Positions 45,950 through 58,490 of a DNA stretch of 64,000 nucleotides are shown in pieces. Source of the stretch: Gentiana macrophylla (Eukaryota; Streptophyta; Magnoliopsida; Gentianales; Gentianaceae). The notes under the pieces are model-generated. The model ran no database searches, was not told the origin of the DNA, and worked only from the letters and a program-made list of their open reading frames with translations. The DNA lies in assembly GCA_026214975.1 (NCBI GenBank), contig CM047813.1, forward strand, positions 30,468,589-30,532,588, in the 5' to 3' direction. Within the stretch, counting starts at the first letter, position 1. Every line of letters begins with the position of its first letter. The position numbers and the translations under genes are program-made.

Positions 45950-47985
45950 AGTGGTATCAGAGCCTTTGATCTATCAATCAAAGTATGTAAATTTTAGATC
46001 TAAGGAGTGAAAAAAGCATGTTAGATTGTTTTTTTATTTTCGTTTTAATGATGAATCGGAAATAATCATGTTGTATGCTTGTGAATGTTGTGGTTGAAGA
46101 GATGGATTGGGGTTGGTATTGTTTACCCGTAGATCTATTTTGTAGCTCTCTTGTTTAGAAACAATTGAGCATAGGATTTGTATTTAATTTATATGTCATT
46201 CGAAATTAATATGAAAAAATAGCATCTTTGTTGTAATTTTATATATTCCGGGCTCGAAATTTGGAAATCTTGAAGAAAAGATGAAGATCGAGGCGAAACT
46301 CAAGGTATGAACGAGGAGAAACGGTTAAAAAAACCTGCTTTTAAATTAAAAAGCGCACTACAGGACTTTCTCTGCGCTGAAAAGCGTCGCTATAAGTCTG
46401 TTTTTTATGTAACCCTCAGCTAGGGTTTATTTTGGCGGCTGTACATATATATATTTTTTCTAATCTGTTTTTTTATAAAATCTTCCGTTTGGCAGAAAAT
46501 TAAATAATAATAATAAAAATTAAATTTTTGGGAAATAATTTAAAACAGCCGAAAATAATGAAAAAAAGAAACTGTTTTTTATTATAAAAAGGGTTTTAAT
46601 TATAATAAATTGGTTTTATTTAATTAAAAAGCCTTTATCCTCTCGGGTGTTCGTGGTTCGTGATCCGGTGGTTCGAGTTCAAGTTTCGAAGTTCAAGACT
46701 CGAAGATTAGATTAAGTTTTACTTTTCCTTAGAAAATATGTTAGTCGGGGGTACCAACGATCCATCTCGGTGTTTAATTTTTCAATTTATTTTTTCGTGT
46801 ATGATCGAAATTATGTAATAGAACAGGAAATTGCCATGACATGCATCTTCATGATTCCACTCCAATGCATACACGTAGATATTTAATTTCGAATTAAATT
46901 AGGCGTGTATAACTCGATTAATTAGTTAACATACTTGTTTTAATTAATATGTGGTAGTTAATTAAAATTAAGTAACTAATTATAAAAACCGAGGACCCGA
47001 GTTTTGTCAATCGTTACGATTTTAGTGATGGATTCTCGGTGAATCCCACTTAGATAAATCGTTGAGCTTTTCGGTGATGGCTTCTCAGTGAACCCACCTT
47101 AAACAGAAACGAGATTACGCTTTTGGGGACAATTTAGAAATGGGAAAATCTTAGTACATGGGTTCGGAAATGGTCTAACCATGGTTGTGCGAGTTCAACA
47201 GAGCTTCGGCTCAATCGACTCCCCTCCACGTGTGATGTACGTTACAGTAGTCCGACAAGACTTAGCATAGCCGATAAGCCTTCGGGCTAAATGGGGCTTC
47301 TCTTGCCGGATTGGCCTGAACTGTCACATATGTTCCAATGAATAAGACGGCGTAGGCTTGCCTACATAACCGACCCTGTTCGGAGTACTTTGATTTATTA
47401 TTTCTTATTGTCAAGGCTAAAATCATAATTAGTAAACCCACCACTTTTTCAAATTATTGAGTGGGAGCGGGGAAGGCGACAACCAACCCCACGGCCTCTA
47501 CTATAGATGCAAGCATGTGAGAGAAGGGTGACGCCTCGATCCGCTTTGATTTCGGCCCCCTACGGATGGTGTTCACCCCTATCAAAATTCAAGTCTTGGT
47601 CTCCGAAAGGATAGGATTTTGGGTACTCGTTGAGTCACTGACCGACCTACGACATACTACTCGGGGCGTACTTTGAGATCTGATATAGTAGGTCACACTC
47701 TTTATGGATATTTTCGAAATATCTAGGCTAGAAAAAGGAAAGTAATCAATGATTAAGGTCCGGGATGTCTGATTCCCGTGAGATGTTTGATTCTCGAAAC
47801 TTAATCATTGAGAGAGATTGTCTCAGTTTTACCGTCACCTCTTTGACCTACCCTACGGTGGCACTGAGGTGTGAGGTTAAATCCTTGGAAAAGGTAGGAT
47901 AGACTTTATATAAGTTTATTATTCCTAAAAACAAATTATAGTAGTGTATATTTGATTAAATTTCTGTCATTTTATTTACAGCAAC
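45950..47985 (+). other. non-coding leader of the 44-kb copia element
   Basis: Begins with the primer-binding site. There follow 2 kb without a coding frame: AT-rich to 47000, then more GC-balanced sequence with short duplicated phrases around TTCTCGGTGAA / TTCTCAGTGAA (47035-47090). The antisense ORF at 47262-47444 has no domain. The length is unusual for copia and may include an older insertion that I cannot delimit. Confidence 0.5.
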
Positions 47986-49326
47986 ATGTCTTCACAAATT
48001 CAAACTTTCTTGAACGATAAGCTAAATGACAACAATTTTACTACGTGGAAAAGTAACGTAAATGGTGCTCATATTTGAGAATCGCAATTTGTTTTGACTG
48101 AGGAGTGCCTTGTGATTCCCTCATAATCGCCTAAACGCATTTGCGATCAACATAAAAAATGGACGGAGGCGAATAATAAGGCAAGAGACATCTTCTTAGC
48201 CTCGATGTCGGAGGTCATTCGGAGCAAGATTGAGGGTTTTAATACTGCACAAGAAATTATGCAGCATTTGACCACCATGTTTGGCAAACCGTTTGATCAA
48301 GCAAGACACGAGTCCATGAGGAAGGCTGTCAATGCCAAGATGTGGCGGGGTCAGTCGGTTACTGGTCATGTGATGAACATGATTAGTTACTTTACTGAAG
48401 CAGAAACTCATGGTGCGACTATAGATGATGCTAGCCGTGATTCTCGAATCATTGACACCTGATTTCCTAACGTTCAGGACTAACTACGTCATGACTAAGA
48501 CTCGTCTTTCCATGACGGAGTTGATCAATGAACTTCAAGTCTTCGAGGGTCTTTCTGTGAAAGTTAAAACCCAAGAGTAGGAAAAGAAGGCTGAGGCTAA
48601 TATGGTCGTAGCCAAGGCGTCTAAGTCTAACAAAGAGGTAAACCAAAGAATAAAAAACAAATTGCGCCGTTGCTAAACCTATGAAGAATAAGGCTAAGCC
48701 GAATGCACCATCAAGCCCAAGGGCAAGTGTTATTCTTTACTGCAATGAGATAGAAATCTTTGGCGTCAAATCAGCCCCGTATTTCTAAAAAATGTAAAGG
48801 ATGGGAAGGTTAAGGCTAGCAATGGGAAAGATAAGAAAGGTAATCCTGAATTACTTGTCTTGGAATCTTTTAATGTAGCTAAAGATATATCAATTTGGAT
48901 ATTGGATACTGGAGCTACTAACCATGTATGTTCTTTTTTGCAGATCCTTAGTTCGTTTGAGAAGCTAGAGAAATGAGCTCAAGTTATGAGAGTCGGCTCC
49001 AGGGCATTAGTTTCAACAAAAGCATTGGGAGCTGCGGTTTTACATTTTGGAAATAAAGTTTTACATTTAGACAATGTTTATTTCATTCAATTTTAAGTAG
49101 AAATTTAATTTAAGTATTCTACTTTGAAAGACCAGTTGTACTCTATTTCTTTTATGAATGATGAGTTTACTATTTCAAAGAATGGTTTTACTTTGTGTAC
49201 TACTGTATTAGAGAATGGATTGTATTTCATTAAACCTATGCAAGCTCCCCAGTTAAATACTGAAGTGTTTAAAGTAGCGCATCAACAATCTGCTAAAAGG
49301 CAGAAAGTTTCTCATAAAGAAGATAG

Positions 49327-49968
49327 TATTAGAGATATTGACAAAGATTGAAGATTAATTGCTACCATATCTTTGGATACTGCTAATAATGATGATTGAT
49401 TGTCATTTGATATTATTTGATTCTGTCTTTATTATTCATTTGTTGGCCAAGTATATTGTCCTATAAATATTGTAATCATCTTTCAGTATTATCAATACAA
49501 TCAATTATCGTTTCTCTATTATTCTATCATGGTATCAGAGCTCTAGACTAACGTCTTTTCGATCCTGAGCAAGATTTACGAAAAAGAATGTTTGGGTGGG
49601 GGTTTGTGACATCAATATGATCAAACCCTCACCCCTCCCAATTTTTTTTTAATTTTTATTTTCACGTTGATTTTTTTTTTCCTTTCGAAATAAACATGGC
49701 TGATTGAAATGCTCGGTGGCGTCAAAATTGAAAGCGAATTAGGCTCCCAAGCATCCTCCTTCTTCATCGCGCTCCAGGTTCATTCAAGCTTCTCACCGGA
49801 TTCTATGGTGAAGTCTTTTCAACCCCTGTTGCCTGTGCAAATGATTTCGCAATATATAGCGACACTCACCTCGCGCAATGCCGATATTAGCACGGCCCTT
49901 CCGCAAACGCCGCTCATCTCCATGCCCCACCAAAGCCTCCGGCACCTCCTTGTGTCTTTAATATTTTC

Positions 49969-50033
<65 letters not shown>

Positions 50034-50580
50034 TTATCAATCTTGTCATTATCTTATCCACAAACCCGTATCCACCTTCAACTCATTTCTATTTTTCTTT
50101 TCTCCACCTTCTACCATGCGCTTCTTTATATTTTTTGTTAGGGCATGACCCTCCGTTCCTTTTTATTTTTGTTAGGGTATATCCCTCCACTCATTTATTT
50201 ATGTTTGGGTACAACCCTCCAAGCCTTTCTTTCTGTTAGGGTATATCCCTACACTCCTTTAATTTTGCTAGGGTACATCCCTTCAACTATCGTTTTTCCT
50301 TTAGGGTTATATCCCTCCATGCTTTCCTTATTAGCCAATCTCCATGTTCATTGTATTACCATGGGATTGCGGGGGCGTATTAGAGATATTGACAAAGATT
50401 GAAGATTAATTGCTACCATATCTTTGGATACTGCTAATAATGATGATTGATTGTCATTTGATATTATTTGATTCTGTCTTTATTATTCATTTGTTGGCCA
50501 AGTATATTGTCCTATAAATATTGTAATCATCTTTCAGTATTATCAATACAATCAATTATCGTTTCTCTATTATTCTATCA
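49327..50580 (+). mobile_element. TRIM / non-autonomous LTR element, 1254 bp, identical LTRs
   Basis: LTR 49327-49529 and LTR 50378-50580, both 203 bp, read as identical base by base, start TATTAGAGATATTGAC and end TTCTATCA. The duplication GATAG is at 49322-49326 and 50581-50585. The primer-binding site TGGTATCAGAGC is directly at 49530. The interior holds an ATT microsatellite (about 49969-50034) and a 32-bp minisatellite (50137-50330) but no gag or pol. Excising it restores the copia reading frame as EDSTYLWHL. It is the youngest LTR insertion in the window by LTR identity. Confidence 0.9.
50137..50330 (+). repeat. 32-bp minisatellite in the TRIM, six units
   Basis: Units start at 50137, 50171, 50203, 50235, 50267 and about 50300. 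The core is GTTAGGGTATATCCCTCCA followed by a CT/T-rich spacer. Each unit holds a near-palindrome AGGGTATATCCCT. The units differ from each other at several sites although the LTRs are identical, so the array predates this insertion. Confidence 0.8.
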
Positions 50581-53302
50581 GATAGTACATATCTTTGGCA
50601 CCTTAGGCTAGGTTACATTTCCTTGGAAAGACTCAAACGACTGGCTAAGGGTGATACCTTAAAAGAGTTATCTGTTGACTCGTTGCCGGTTTGCGAATCT
50701 TGCCGGAAGGAAAAATGACTACGCATCCCTTCTCGTCAAAGGGAATAGGGCCAAAGAACCTCTAGAATTAGTACATTCAAACCTTTGTGGTCCGATGAAT
50801 GTGCAAGCTAGAAGCGGATTCGAGTATTTTATGACTTTCATCAACGTCTACTCGAGGTTCGGATATGTTTATCTCACTGCGTCGAAAATCCGAGACTTTT
50901 GGCAAGTTTAAGGAATTTCAAGCGAAGCGAAAAGCAATTAGGTAAGTCTTTGAAATGCCTTCGCTCTCGATCGCGGAGGAGAGTACTTAGATCTGAGTTC
51001 ATCGACTACCTAATTGAACATGGGATCTGCTCCCAACGTTCGCGCTAGGACACCTCAAAGAAATGGAGTTCTTTGAAAGGAGAAATGGAACATTGATTCA
51101 CATGGTCAGATCAATGATGAGCTATGCCTCGCTAACGATATCCTTTTGGGGTTATGCTTTAGAAGCAGCGGTATACATACTCAATGTCGTACCGTCAAAG
51201 TCATCAATAAGACACCCTTGGAATTGTGGAATGGACGTCGTGAAAGCATGCGTCACTTCCGAATTTGGGGTTGTCCCGCACATATCTTGGTTGACAAGAC
51301 TACAAAACTACAAAAGCGTCACGAAAGTATGTAGGTTTGTTGGTTACCCCCGGGAACACGTGGAGGTATGTTTTACGATCCGGAAGATAACAAGGTGATA
51401 GTTTCTACTAACGCCACGTTTTTGGAGGATCGATATATGACGACTTCAAGCCTCAAGTAAAGTCGCACATGAGAGTAATTTTACGACGAGGTCGGACCAC
51501 AAGTGCCACCTAGTGTCACCGTAGACAACACTCACGAATGCAACAATCATCCCTAATCCTAATCCACCCGGACGTCTTCGAGAGAGTGGTTCGGCCACCA
51601 AATCGGTATGGACAATCGAGGCGAATGTAGCCGTCTCGATGGTGTGGAAGATGATCCAGTGTTTTTAGCAAGGCCATGGATGATCGTGACAAGGATCAAT
51701 GGGTTGACACGATGAATCAAGAGATAGAGTCCATGTACTCTAACTCATGTGCAGGAAGCTTGTAGATTGCCCGAAGGGAGGGTAAACCCATAGGGAGCAA
51801 GTGGCTCTACAAGAGGAAGCGAGAGTTGATGGTAAGGTTCAAAACCTTTAATGCACGGGCTTGTAGCTAAGGGCTACACACGAGAGAGAGGTATAGACTA
51901 TGAAGAGACCTTCTCCCTCGTGGCCAAGCTTAAATCCATCAAGATCCTCCTTTCTATTCTTTGCATGTCTAGATTATGAAATCGGCAAATGGATGTCAAG
52001 ACAACGTTTCTTAACGGCTTTCTCGATGAGGAAATCTATATGCAAAGACCGAAGGATACATCGAGGAAGGCCAAGAGCACAAAGTGTGCAAGTTCTTGAG
52101 ATCCATTTATGAGTTGAAGCAAGCATCTCGGTCTTGGAATCATAGATTTGATGACACCATTAAGTCATATGATTTGAACAAAATCTGATGAACCTTGTGT
52201 ATACAAGAAAGTCATTAAGGATAAGGTTGCGTTTACTAGTGTTGTGCGTAGATGACATTCTCCTGTCGGAAACGATAAGGGATGTTGTCGACGTTAAAAT
52301 TTGGTTGGCCACCAATTCCAAATGAAAGATTTGGGAGAGGCGAATTATGTTCTCGGGATCCAATTAATACGGGATCGTAAGAACAATATGTTAGCTCTTT
52401 CACAAGCCACTTACATTGATAAGGTGATGGATATATATAGCATGACGGACGCAAAGAGGGTTACCTACCAACTCGTCACGGGCGTCCATCTCTCTAAGAC
52501 TCGAGTCCTTAGACTCACGAAAAGCAGAGGCTATGGAAAGAGTGCCTTATGCTGCTTGGTGTAGGTAGTCTAATGTACGCTTATCTTTGTGCACTGACCG
52601 ACATCTGTTATGGCGTTGGACTCGTGCAGTCGTTATCAGTCGAATCCAGGCAATGAGCATTGGATTGCAGTAAAGAACCTCTTAAAGTATTTGAAGAGGA
52701 CTAGGAATTATATGCTGGTATATTCGGGTGAAAACCTGGATGTTTAGGGGTACACTGACTCTGACTTCCAGTCAGATCGAGATGATTTCAAATCTACCTC
52801 AGGCTCAGTGTTTACCATTGTTGGTGGTGCATTCATTTGGAGAAGTGTCAAGCAATCCAGCACGGCTGATTCTACTATGGAAGCTGAATACATAGCGGCT
52901 AAGGAAGCAGTTTGGCTCAAAAAGTTCCTGAGTGGTTTAGGGGTCTCTCCAAATCACAACGATCCGATTACTCTCTATTCTGACAACAATAGGGTTGTAT
53001 CAAATTCGAAGGAACCCCGTAGTCACCGCAAGTCGAAGCATATTGAGCGAAAGTACCATTTAATCAGAGAGATAGTCCAAAGATGAGACATTTCCGTCAA
53101 GAAAATCGCCTCTGCTGACAACCCTGCTGATCCATTCACCAAGACATTGCCCTTAGAAGTCTTCAACCAGCACTTGGAGACTATTGGTATTAGGGACATG
53201 ACTTATTTGCTTTAGAGCAAGTGGGAGTTGTATTGCTGTAATATAGATATTGGGTGTGCTCTAAAACAATTAATCCACATGCCTTTCGTGGAAGTGGGAG
53301 AT

Positions 53303-55108
53303 TGTTAGGTTTTATGCCCGAAAGACAATTTGTAATTTTTTTATTTAAATAAATGACAGAATTTATTTCATCTTATTTATTCGCATTAATTGCCAATATT
53401 AATACACTACAGAAAACCCTAAGTATATTGATTATGTAATCACATAACTCAGTGTATGGCCATACACACGAGGATTGAGTTTGTGAAATATACTTAAAAT
53501 TGACTTAGTCCGTAGCGTTTTACTAATCTGAGTGCGGGTCTACAGATTAATTTGCTAATAATGCTCCCAAAACACTTTAGGTGTGAAAGTCTTATCCGGA
53601 TTTGTCGGTAATAGAATTACTAATGGGGCATTTATATATGATGATAATCATATAGGGCTAGACCGATATGATTTGAGTTCTCGATATAATTCCGTGATCG
53701 AGAAGTCTTATCGAATCACAAGATGATCATATATGGATTAATCTCAATCCTGAGTTGATCACAGACAACTGCTTAGACTAGGGTAGGGTTTGATGTGTTA
53801 GTAAGGATCACTTCATAGTATGTGGTCCAACACTTCTCGTTGGCTCTATTCTAGGATGAGTGAGTAGTCTGTGCTATCACAGATATGGAATCCATTTCTT
53901 CCTTCGGGAAGTAGACGAGGCCGATTCTCTTATTTGTTAACCCTAGAAACTGATCGATGGGCCTAGTTCATATTATATTAGTTATGGACTAATTGATCAC
54001 TAGGGGGTTAATGGTAAATAAGGATAATATGTTTCGAGAAGGGTTTACGGAGATATCCCGAATCGAAGTGAACAGTCTATGGAGGATTTATCCATATGTA
54101 ATGATTATATCAGTGGACACTTTATCAACTCATAGTTGAGTGTATGTTTATATCTATATTCAATGAGTTCGATTTGAGTTTATGGTGGTGTAATACCGGA
54201 ATTAATAGATTGGATATTATTGTTCGTCTGACGAATAATTTTATTTAATTTATTGTAGCTTTCAATATGGGTCCATGGTCCTGGACGCGGCTCTTTATAT
54301 AGCATATCGTTTTTCGTCACTTCACCTCAATTATAGTTAAATAGTTGGATTGGACTATTTAATTCATATGTGGATTAACCTGTTTAGTTGGACTAGATAA
54401 TTAAATACATGGAAAGAAATTTTTAAGTGACTCGGCCCAATGTTTCAAATTTTGTGTATTTTATACAACCTAGGGTGTTGGCGAAAATTGGTTATTTGAT
54501 TATTAAGAAATTAGTTTTCTTGGATAATTATCTAACATGTGATTTATCTTTTATTTGTTAAATGATAATTCAAGAAATATTAGATAATAGTATTATTTAT
54601 CCTAATTTGTTTGGGATAATTATTTTATTTATTTTTTATTTGGAATAAGGATTAATCTAATAATTATCTTTTAATTATTAAATCCTTGGAGGACTATGAT
54701 TACTCTCCTATATAAAGAAAGTTCTCCTAAGCCTTATGACACACATTATTTTCAAAATATTGGGAGTATTATAGCTTAGAGATTTCGGCTATAATACTAG
54801 GGTTTCGAGTTTAGAAAACTTCGGGGTTTCTAAGGTAGCATATCAAGGAGGTCCGGCGGCTTGAAACACCATCCCCTTGGCGTTGCTTGGAGATACACGT
54901 TGGAAGACGGTGGCATCTCATTGGATCGAGTAGCTTGGATTGAAGATTGTTCTTGGTGTTTATACACCATAAACTGGTAAGCAATCTAAACCCCCTTGTA
55001 GGTTTAGATCTATTATTTTATGTATTTTGGTTGACTAGATCTAAATCTATACTATTCCGCTGCGTAATCGGGTGGATCTTGATCCATCCGGCGATATTAC
55101 ATCCCACA
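53303..55108 (+). repeat. 3' LTR of the 44-kb copia element
   Basis: 1806 bp, starting TGTTAGGTTTTATGCCCG directly after the purine tract and ending ATTACATCCCACA followed by GTTAA. It contains an extra short stretch near 55027-55050 relative to the 5' LTR. No gene. Confidence 0.9.
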
Positions 55109-55599
55109 GTTAACAGAGCAATAATGGTCATTGTCTAATGGATTTTAGCCGAGGTCAAAGAAGATTATATGGTAAACACTCTGCTTATTTAATCTTCACA
55201 TCTTAACACCAAGTTCATTGTGTGTAGTCACTGTAGTGGTCTGATTAAATTGGTAGAATTGTATGATTTGAGTATTAATGTTAGAATTTGATAATTAAGC
55301 GTCAAATTACACATTAAGTGGCGAGGATTGTGTAATTTAAAGACCATAATTCATGAAATGGACACCTATACACAATTTAAAGATTATAGCAATCCTGTGT
55401 TTTTTTTATTTTCGTTTTCTCATTCTATTGTGCCTTGTTCCTGAATCAGAACATAAAGGTTTTTGATTGATCTTCTCTATGTTTGCCAGCATTTGTTGTT
55501 GTTTGTAATGCGTGCCGTGTATAAGAAAAACTCTTGCTTCAGGTGTCTTTTTTTTATGATGTATTTGTTTTGGTTCTCGAGCAATGTTAACTCTATGTG

Positions 55600-55683
55600 G
55601 TTAATGAGGATGGAAAAGAAATTAATCCTCATACCCCTCAATACATGTCTTCTGCTCCATGGTATCTCAACGCCGACAAACCG
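55600..55683 (+). pseudogene. SLU7: SLU7 splicing-factor exon fragment
   Basis: The 28-residue reading [20 protein letters not shown] then WYLNADKP is the highly conserved N-terminal segment of pre-mRNA splicing factor SLU7, a step-2 spliceosomal protein. It ends at AAACCG|GTAATC, a plausible exon end. The zinc knuckle and the rest of SLU7 do not follow. Glutathione-reductase sequence starts about 65 bp downstream, so this is an isolated exon in a chimeric locus, not a gene. Confidence 0.85.
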
Positions 55684-55746
55684 GTAATCTCATCTGTTCT
55701 TTTCTGGAGAACATTAAAATTCTTTATTGATAATTCAACTAATGGT

Positions 55747-57118
55747 GTCGGCACAGAGAAAGCTTGTCAGTACGACTACGACCTGTTTACTATAGGTGCT
55801 GGAAGCGGTGGTGTTAGAGCTTCCCGCTTTGCTGCCAATTTCCGTGCTTCTGTTGCCGTTTGCGAGCTTCCTTTCTCTACTATATCATCGGACACCACTG
55901 GCGGCGTCGGTGGCACGTAATTTTTTCTTCCTGGTTTACTTATTTTGTTTCTTCAGATTAGAATTAATTATTGTTGCTACATGTGTCATTTTACTACGTT
56001 TTTTTTGTCAGTGTTTATTAGCTGCAGTTAACCTATTGAATTGCTTTACATTAGATAACCAATGGTTGGATAATATGCTGAGGAATAAGAGATAGTACCA
56101 CCTTTAGCTACTTTGAGTTTTATCTGTTGCATATTCCCCTCCCCTGTTTCATGCGTGTCTTCCATTCATCATCACATGCCTTTTAGTTAACATTATTATG
56201 CATGTTGTTGTGGCTTAATGCAAAAGGGTCAACTTCTGCTTGATTTATTAAATCCATGAAATTCTTGTTTCATTTCTCTAATCTCTGATTGGTGGTATTT
56301 GAAGGTATCCCTGTCTGCTCCGTGGATGTGTGCCGAAAAAATTTGTTGGTCTATGCATCATAGTTCAGTCACGAATTCGAAGAGAGTCATGGTTTTGGAT
56401 GGAGTTATGAAACTGATCCCAAACATGACTGGAGCACCCTGATTGCGAAAAAAAATGCCGAACTTCAACGGCTGACTGGCATATACAAGAGCATTTTGAA
56501 AAATGCCGGTGTCAAACTAATCGAAGGCCGTGGGAAGGTTTGATGATCCTTTTCAGATAAATTTGCTTTTTTCAGCCATATAGTTTTGTCAAACGCTGCA
56601 ACTAATTAGGTTTATGTACTATTGTCATTTATTAAGGTCCTCGACCCACATACAATCGATGTAGATGGAAAAATCTATACTGCAAAGAACATTCTCATTT
56701 CTATATTTATTTCTGATATACCTTGAAGAGAGTATGCAATTGATTTTGATTTAGCCCTTGGTTTTGTTGAGTTTGCTGGTATCTTCAATGGTTTGGGAAG
56801 TGAACTTCATGTGGTCTTCATGACAGAAGAAAGTTTTAAGGGGCTTTGATTAAGAGGTGAGAAGTGGATCGTGGTCTTCCATTATAATTTGGCCTCTAGA
56901 TGTTTATTGACATGGCATGTTTGTTGCTTCTCATGCTGCAGATCAGAGATTTTCTATGTGAACAAATGGCGTTTAAAGGAATTGAGCTACATACAGAGGA
57001 GTCGCCTCAAGCCATTACTAAGCAGCCAGATGGCTTACTTGCTGTGTTGATAAATGGAGAATCAGTTGATGGTTTTTCTCATGTTATGTTTGCTACGGGT
57101 TGTAGGCCAAATACACAG
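55747..57118 (+). pseudogene. glutathione reductase partial pseudogene with introns
   Basis: Exon pieces: 55747-55916 ([20 protein letters not shown] and [18 protein letters not shown], the FAD-binding GxGxxG), 56305-56537 (CLLRGCVPKK redox disulfide, then [17 protein letters not shown] and [12 protein letters not shown]), 56637-56862 ([20 protein letters not shown], then a deleted NADPH region) and 56942-57118 ([31 protein letters not shown]). The native enzyme reduces glutathione disulfide with NADPH. Here an extra T after CVPKK shifts the frame, a TAG replaces a Lys codon three residues before the HEFEE segment, GGRP and much of the NADPH fold are missing, and the C-terminal half is absent. 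Introns retained at native-like places exclude retrocopy origin. Confidence 0.88.
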
Positions 57119-57262
57119 GTGTTTTTTTTATTTTATTTTATATTTTTCCCAACAAATTCAACCTCTGTTTTTTATAGTATATATATATAAAGTGTTAGTT
57201 TTTACAACCTTGTACATCTTCTAAGTTCTAACTCTAACAAGCATATGTTATGTCATGTGCAG

Positions 57263-58254
57263 CTAACTTCTATTGGGATCCCTGGTGCTTTTGTTCATCC
57301 ACCTGAGAATAGGTTTAAGGCTTATCGGACATTCAGGGGGGAGGTTGCAAAAATGACACAATTAAAAGGTTATTTTGACAAATTAGATGAGGTGTCACAT
57401 CCTGAAACTCGTCCAAATTTGTGGGGAAGATTTGAGAAGTCGGTGTTCAGACGTTTTATCGAAATCTATAACAATTTTAATTACAAAGGAACAGTTTTCA
57501 ATACTTGTATTTCAGTATGGTACATCCAGACGGGGATGACGAGCTTCATTTTAGGTTTGGATCGCAAACTTGCAAGTTTGGTAGAAGAGAGTTTGGTATG
57601 GTGATGGGGCCAACAGTTTGGGGAGGCAACCATTTAAATGCCTACATAGTCGATGTGCTTTAACAATAGCTGTCCTCTTTCGTCATGCAAGGATTCCATA
57701 ACTATGAAAAACTTGAAGACGCCATTATCCCAACCTCATGAACCTGAGGCTATGTGCCGGATGGGTATTGTATATTTCTTATATGCTATACTATGAGAAT
57801 CGATGAGAAAACCGTTATTCGGACAAACATTTTTATTTAGTGGAGGATCTACAATGGGTAGAGACGTATGCATAGGGGGGAGTACGTATGGGGTGATTTA
57901 ACATGGAACATGCGTAAGTTGGTCAATAAATGTAAGGTGTTAACAGATATAGGGTCCAAACGTAGGGAAACGCATGAGGGTTGTTTGATGGCGTTACAGT
58001 ATTGGGCTTTTGAAACATTGCCACGATTGCATACCGTCGGGAAATATGAGTCAAGTACTGCCCAACGCCATTTATACCCAGGGGATTTCTACCACACGCC
58101 ACGAGAACAAGTCATGGCTGACAACTCCGGCCGATTTTCAGGGAAAAGAATTACCTTCACCGTGCTAACCTCTTACACGGCTCCAGCCAACCCTATTCAT
58201 GCCTTAGTTCCCACGCACCAACTGTCAGTCCATGCTTTAGAGGCTGTAGCGTGA
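57263..58254 (+). pseudogene. MULE-type DUF1985/Ulp1-like transposon ORF remnant
   Basis: The frame from 57263 reads a stretch with FRRFIEIYNNFNYKGTVFNT. After a shift near 57520 it reads DGDDELHFRFGS and KFGRREFGMVMGPT, then from 57868 EYVWGDLTWNMRKLV and MALQYWAFETLPRL. These are successive landmarks of DUF1985, a domain found in large Mutator-like elements that also carry Ulp1-like proteases. No protease triad or transposase is present. It directly follows an acceptor-like TGTGCAG and the glutathione-reductase fragment. Confidence 0.65.
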
Positions 58255-58314
58255 ATCTTCCGGGAAAATGTACCGTCCCCACTCTTACGAGTGAGCACCC
58301 TAGCAGTAACTCTA

Positions 58315-58490
58315 TGTTATACCAAAAGTATTACAATGCGAAAATAAAAATAAAGAACGGAAAAGATGAAGAACAATTTAGTATATTCTAAACCAACAAG
58401 AAACATAAAGGAAAAAACAGAAAGGAAAACAACAAAGATATGTAACCGGGACGAGCTAATCTCTGTATTTAAGACAATTACGCTCCGGCA
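58315..58490 (-). repeat. truncated 3' LTR
   Basis: Matches the internal end of the 5' LTR from TGTTATACC through GCTCCGGCA (plus strand) and then switches abruptly into integrase coding sequence. Nearly all differences from the 5' LTR are point changes. Confidence 0.82.

Larger units (their letters stand above)
47986..53215 (+). pseudogene. copia gag-pol remnant interrupted by a TRIM
   Basis: Gag starts MSSQIQTFLNDKLNDNNF (47986). A frame from 48205 reads KIEGFNTAQEIMQHLTTMFG. Protease: WILDTGATNHVCS (48898) with the DTGA active site. The pre-integrase stretch is cut at 49326 and resumes at 50586 as TYLWHLRLGYISLERL. Integrase: FMTFINVYSRFGYVYL (50830), with the first catalytic Asp replaced by Asn. 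RT: QMDVKTTFLNGFLDEEIYMQ (51986). RNase H: KQSSTADSTMEAEYIAAKEA (52850) and KHIERKYHLIREIVQR. At least fifteen stops or frame changes are present. Gene order is copia-type. Confidence 0.9.
44155..55108 (+). mobile_element. full-length Ty1/copia LTR retrotransposon, 10.95 kb, coding-dead
   Basis: LTRs 44155-45949 and 53303-55108 start TGTTAGGTTTTATGCCCG and end TTACATCCCACA. The host duplication GTTAA is at 44150-44154 and 55109-55113. The primer-binding site TGGTATCAGAGCC is at 45952 and the purine tract GGAAGTGGGAGA at 53290. An unusually long leader (45965-47985) precedes gag. A 1.25-kb TRIM interrupts the pre-integrase region. Numerous stops occur. The LTRs differ by scattered changes, so insertion is not very recent. 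Confidence 0.93.

Noticed and set aside
49709..50239. 176-codon ORF with a long Tyr run in the TRIM
   Set aside because: The Tyr run is an ATT microsatellite and the rest crosses a minisatellite. No gag or other domain.
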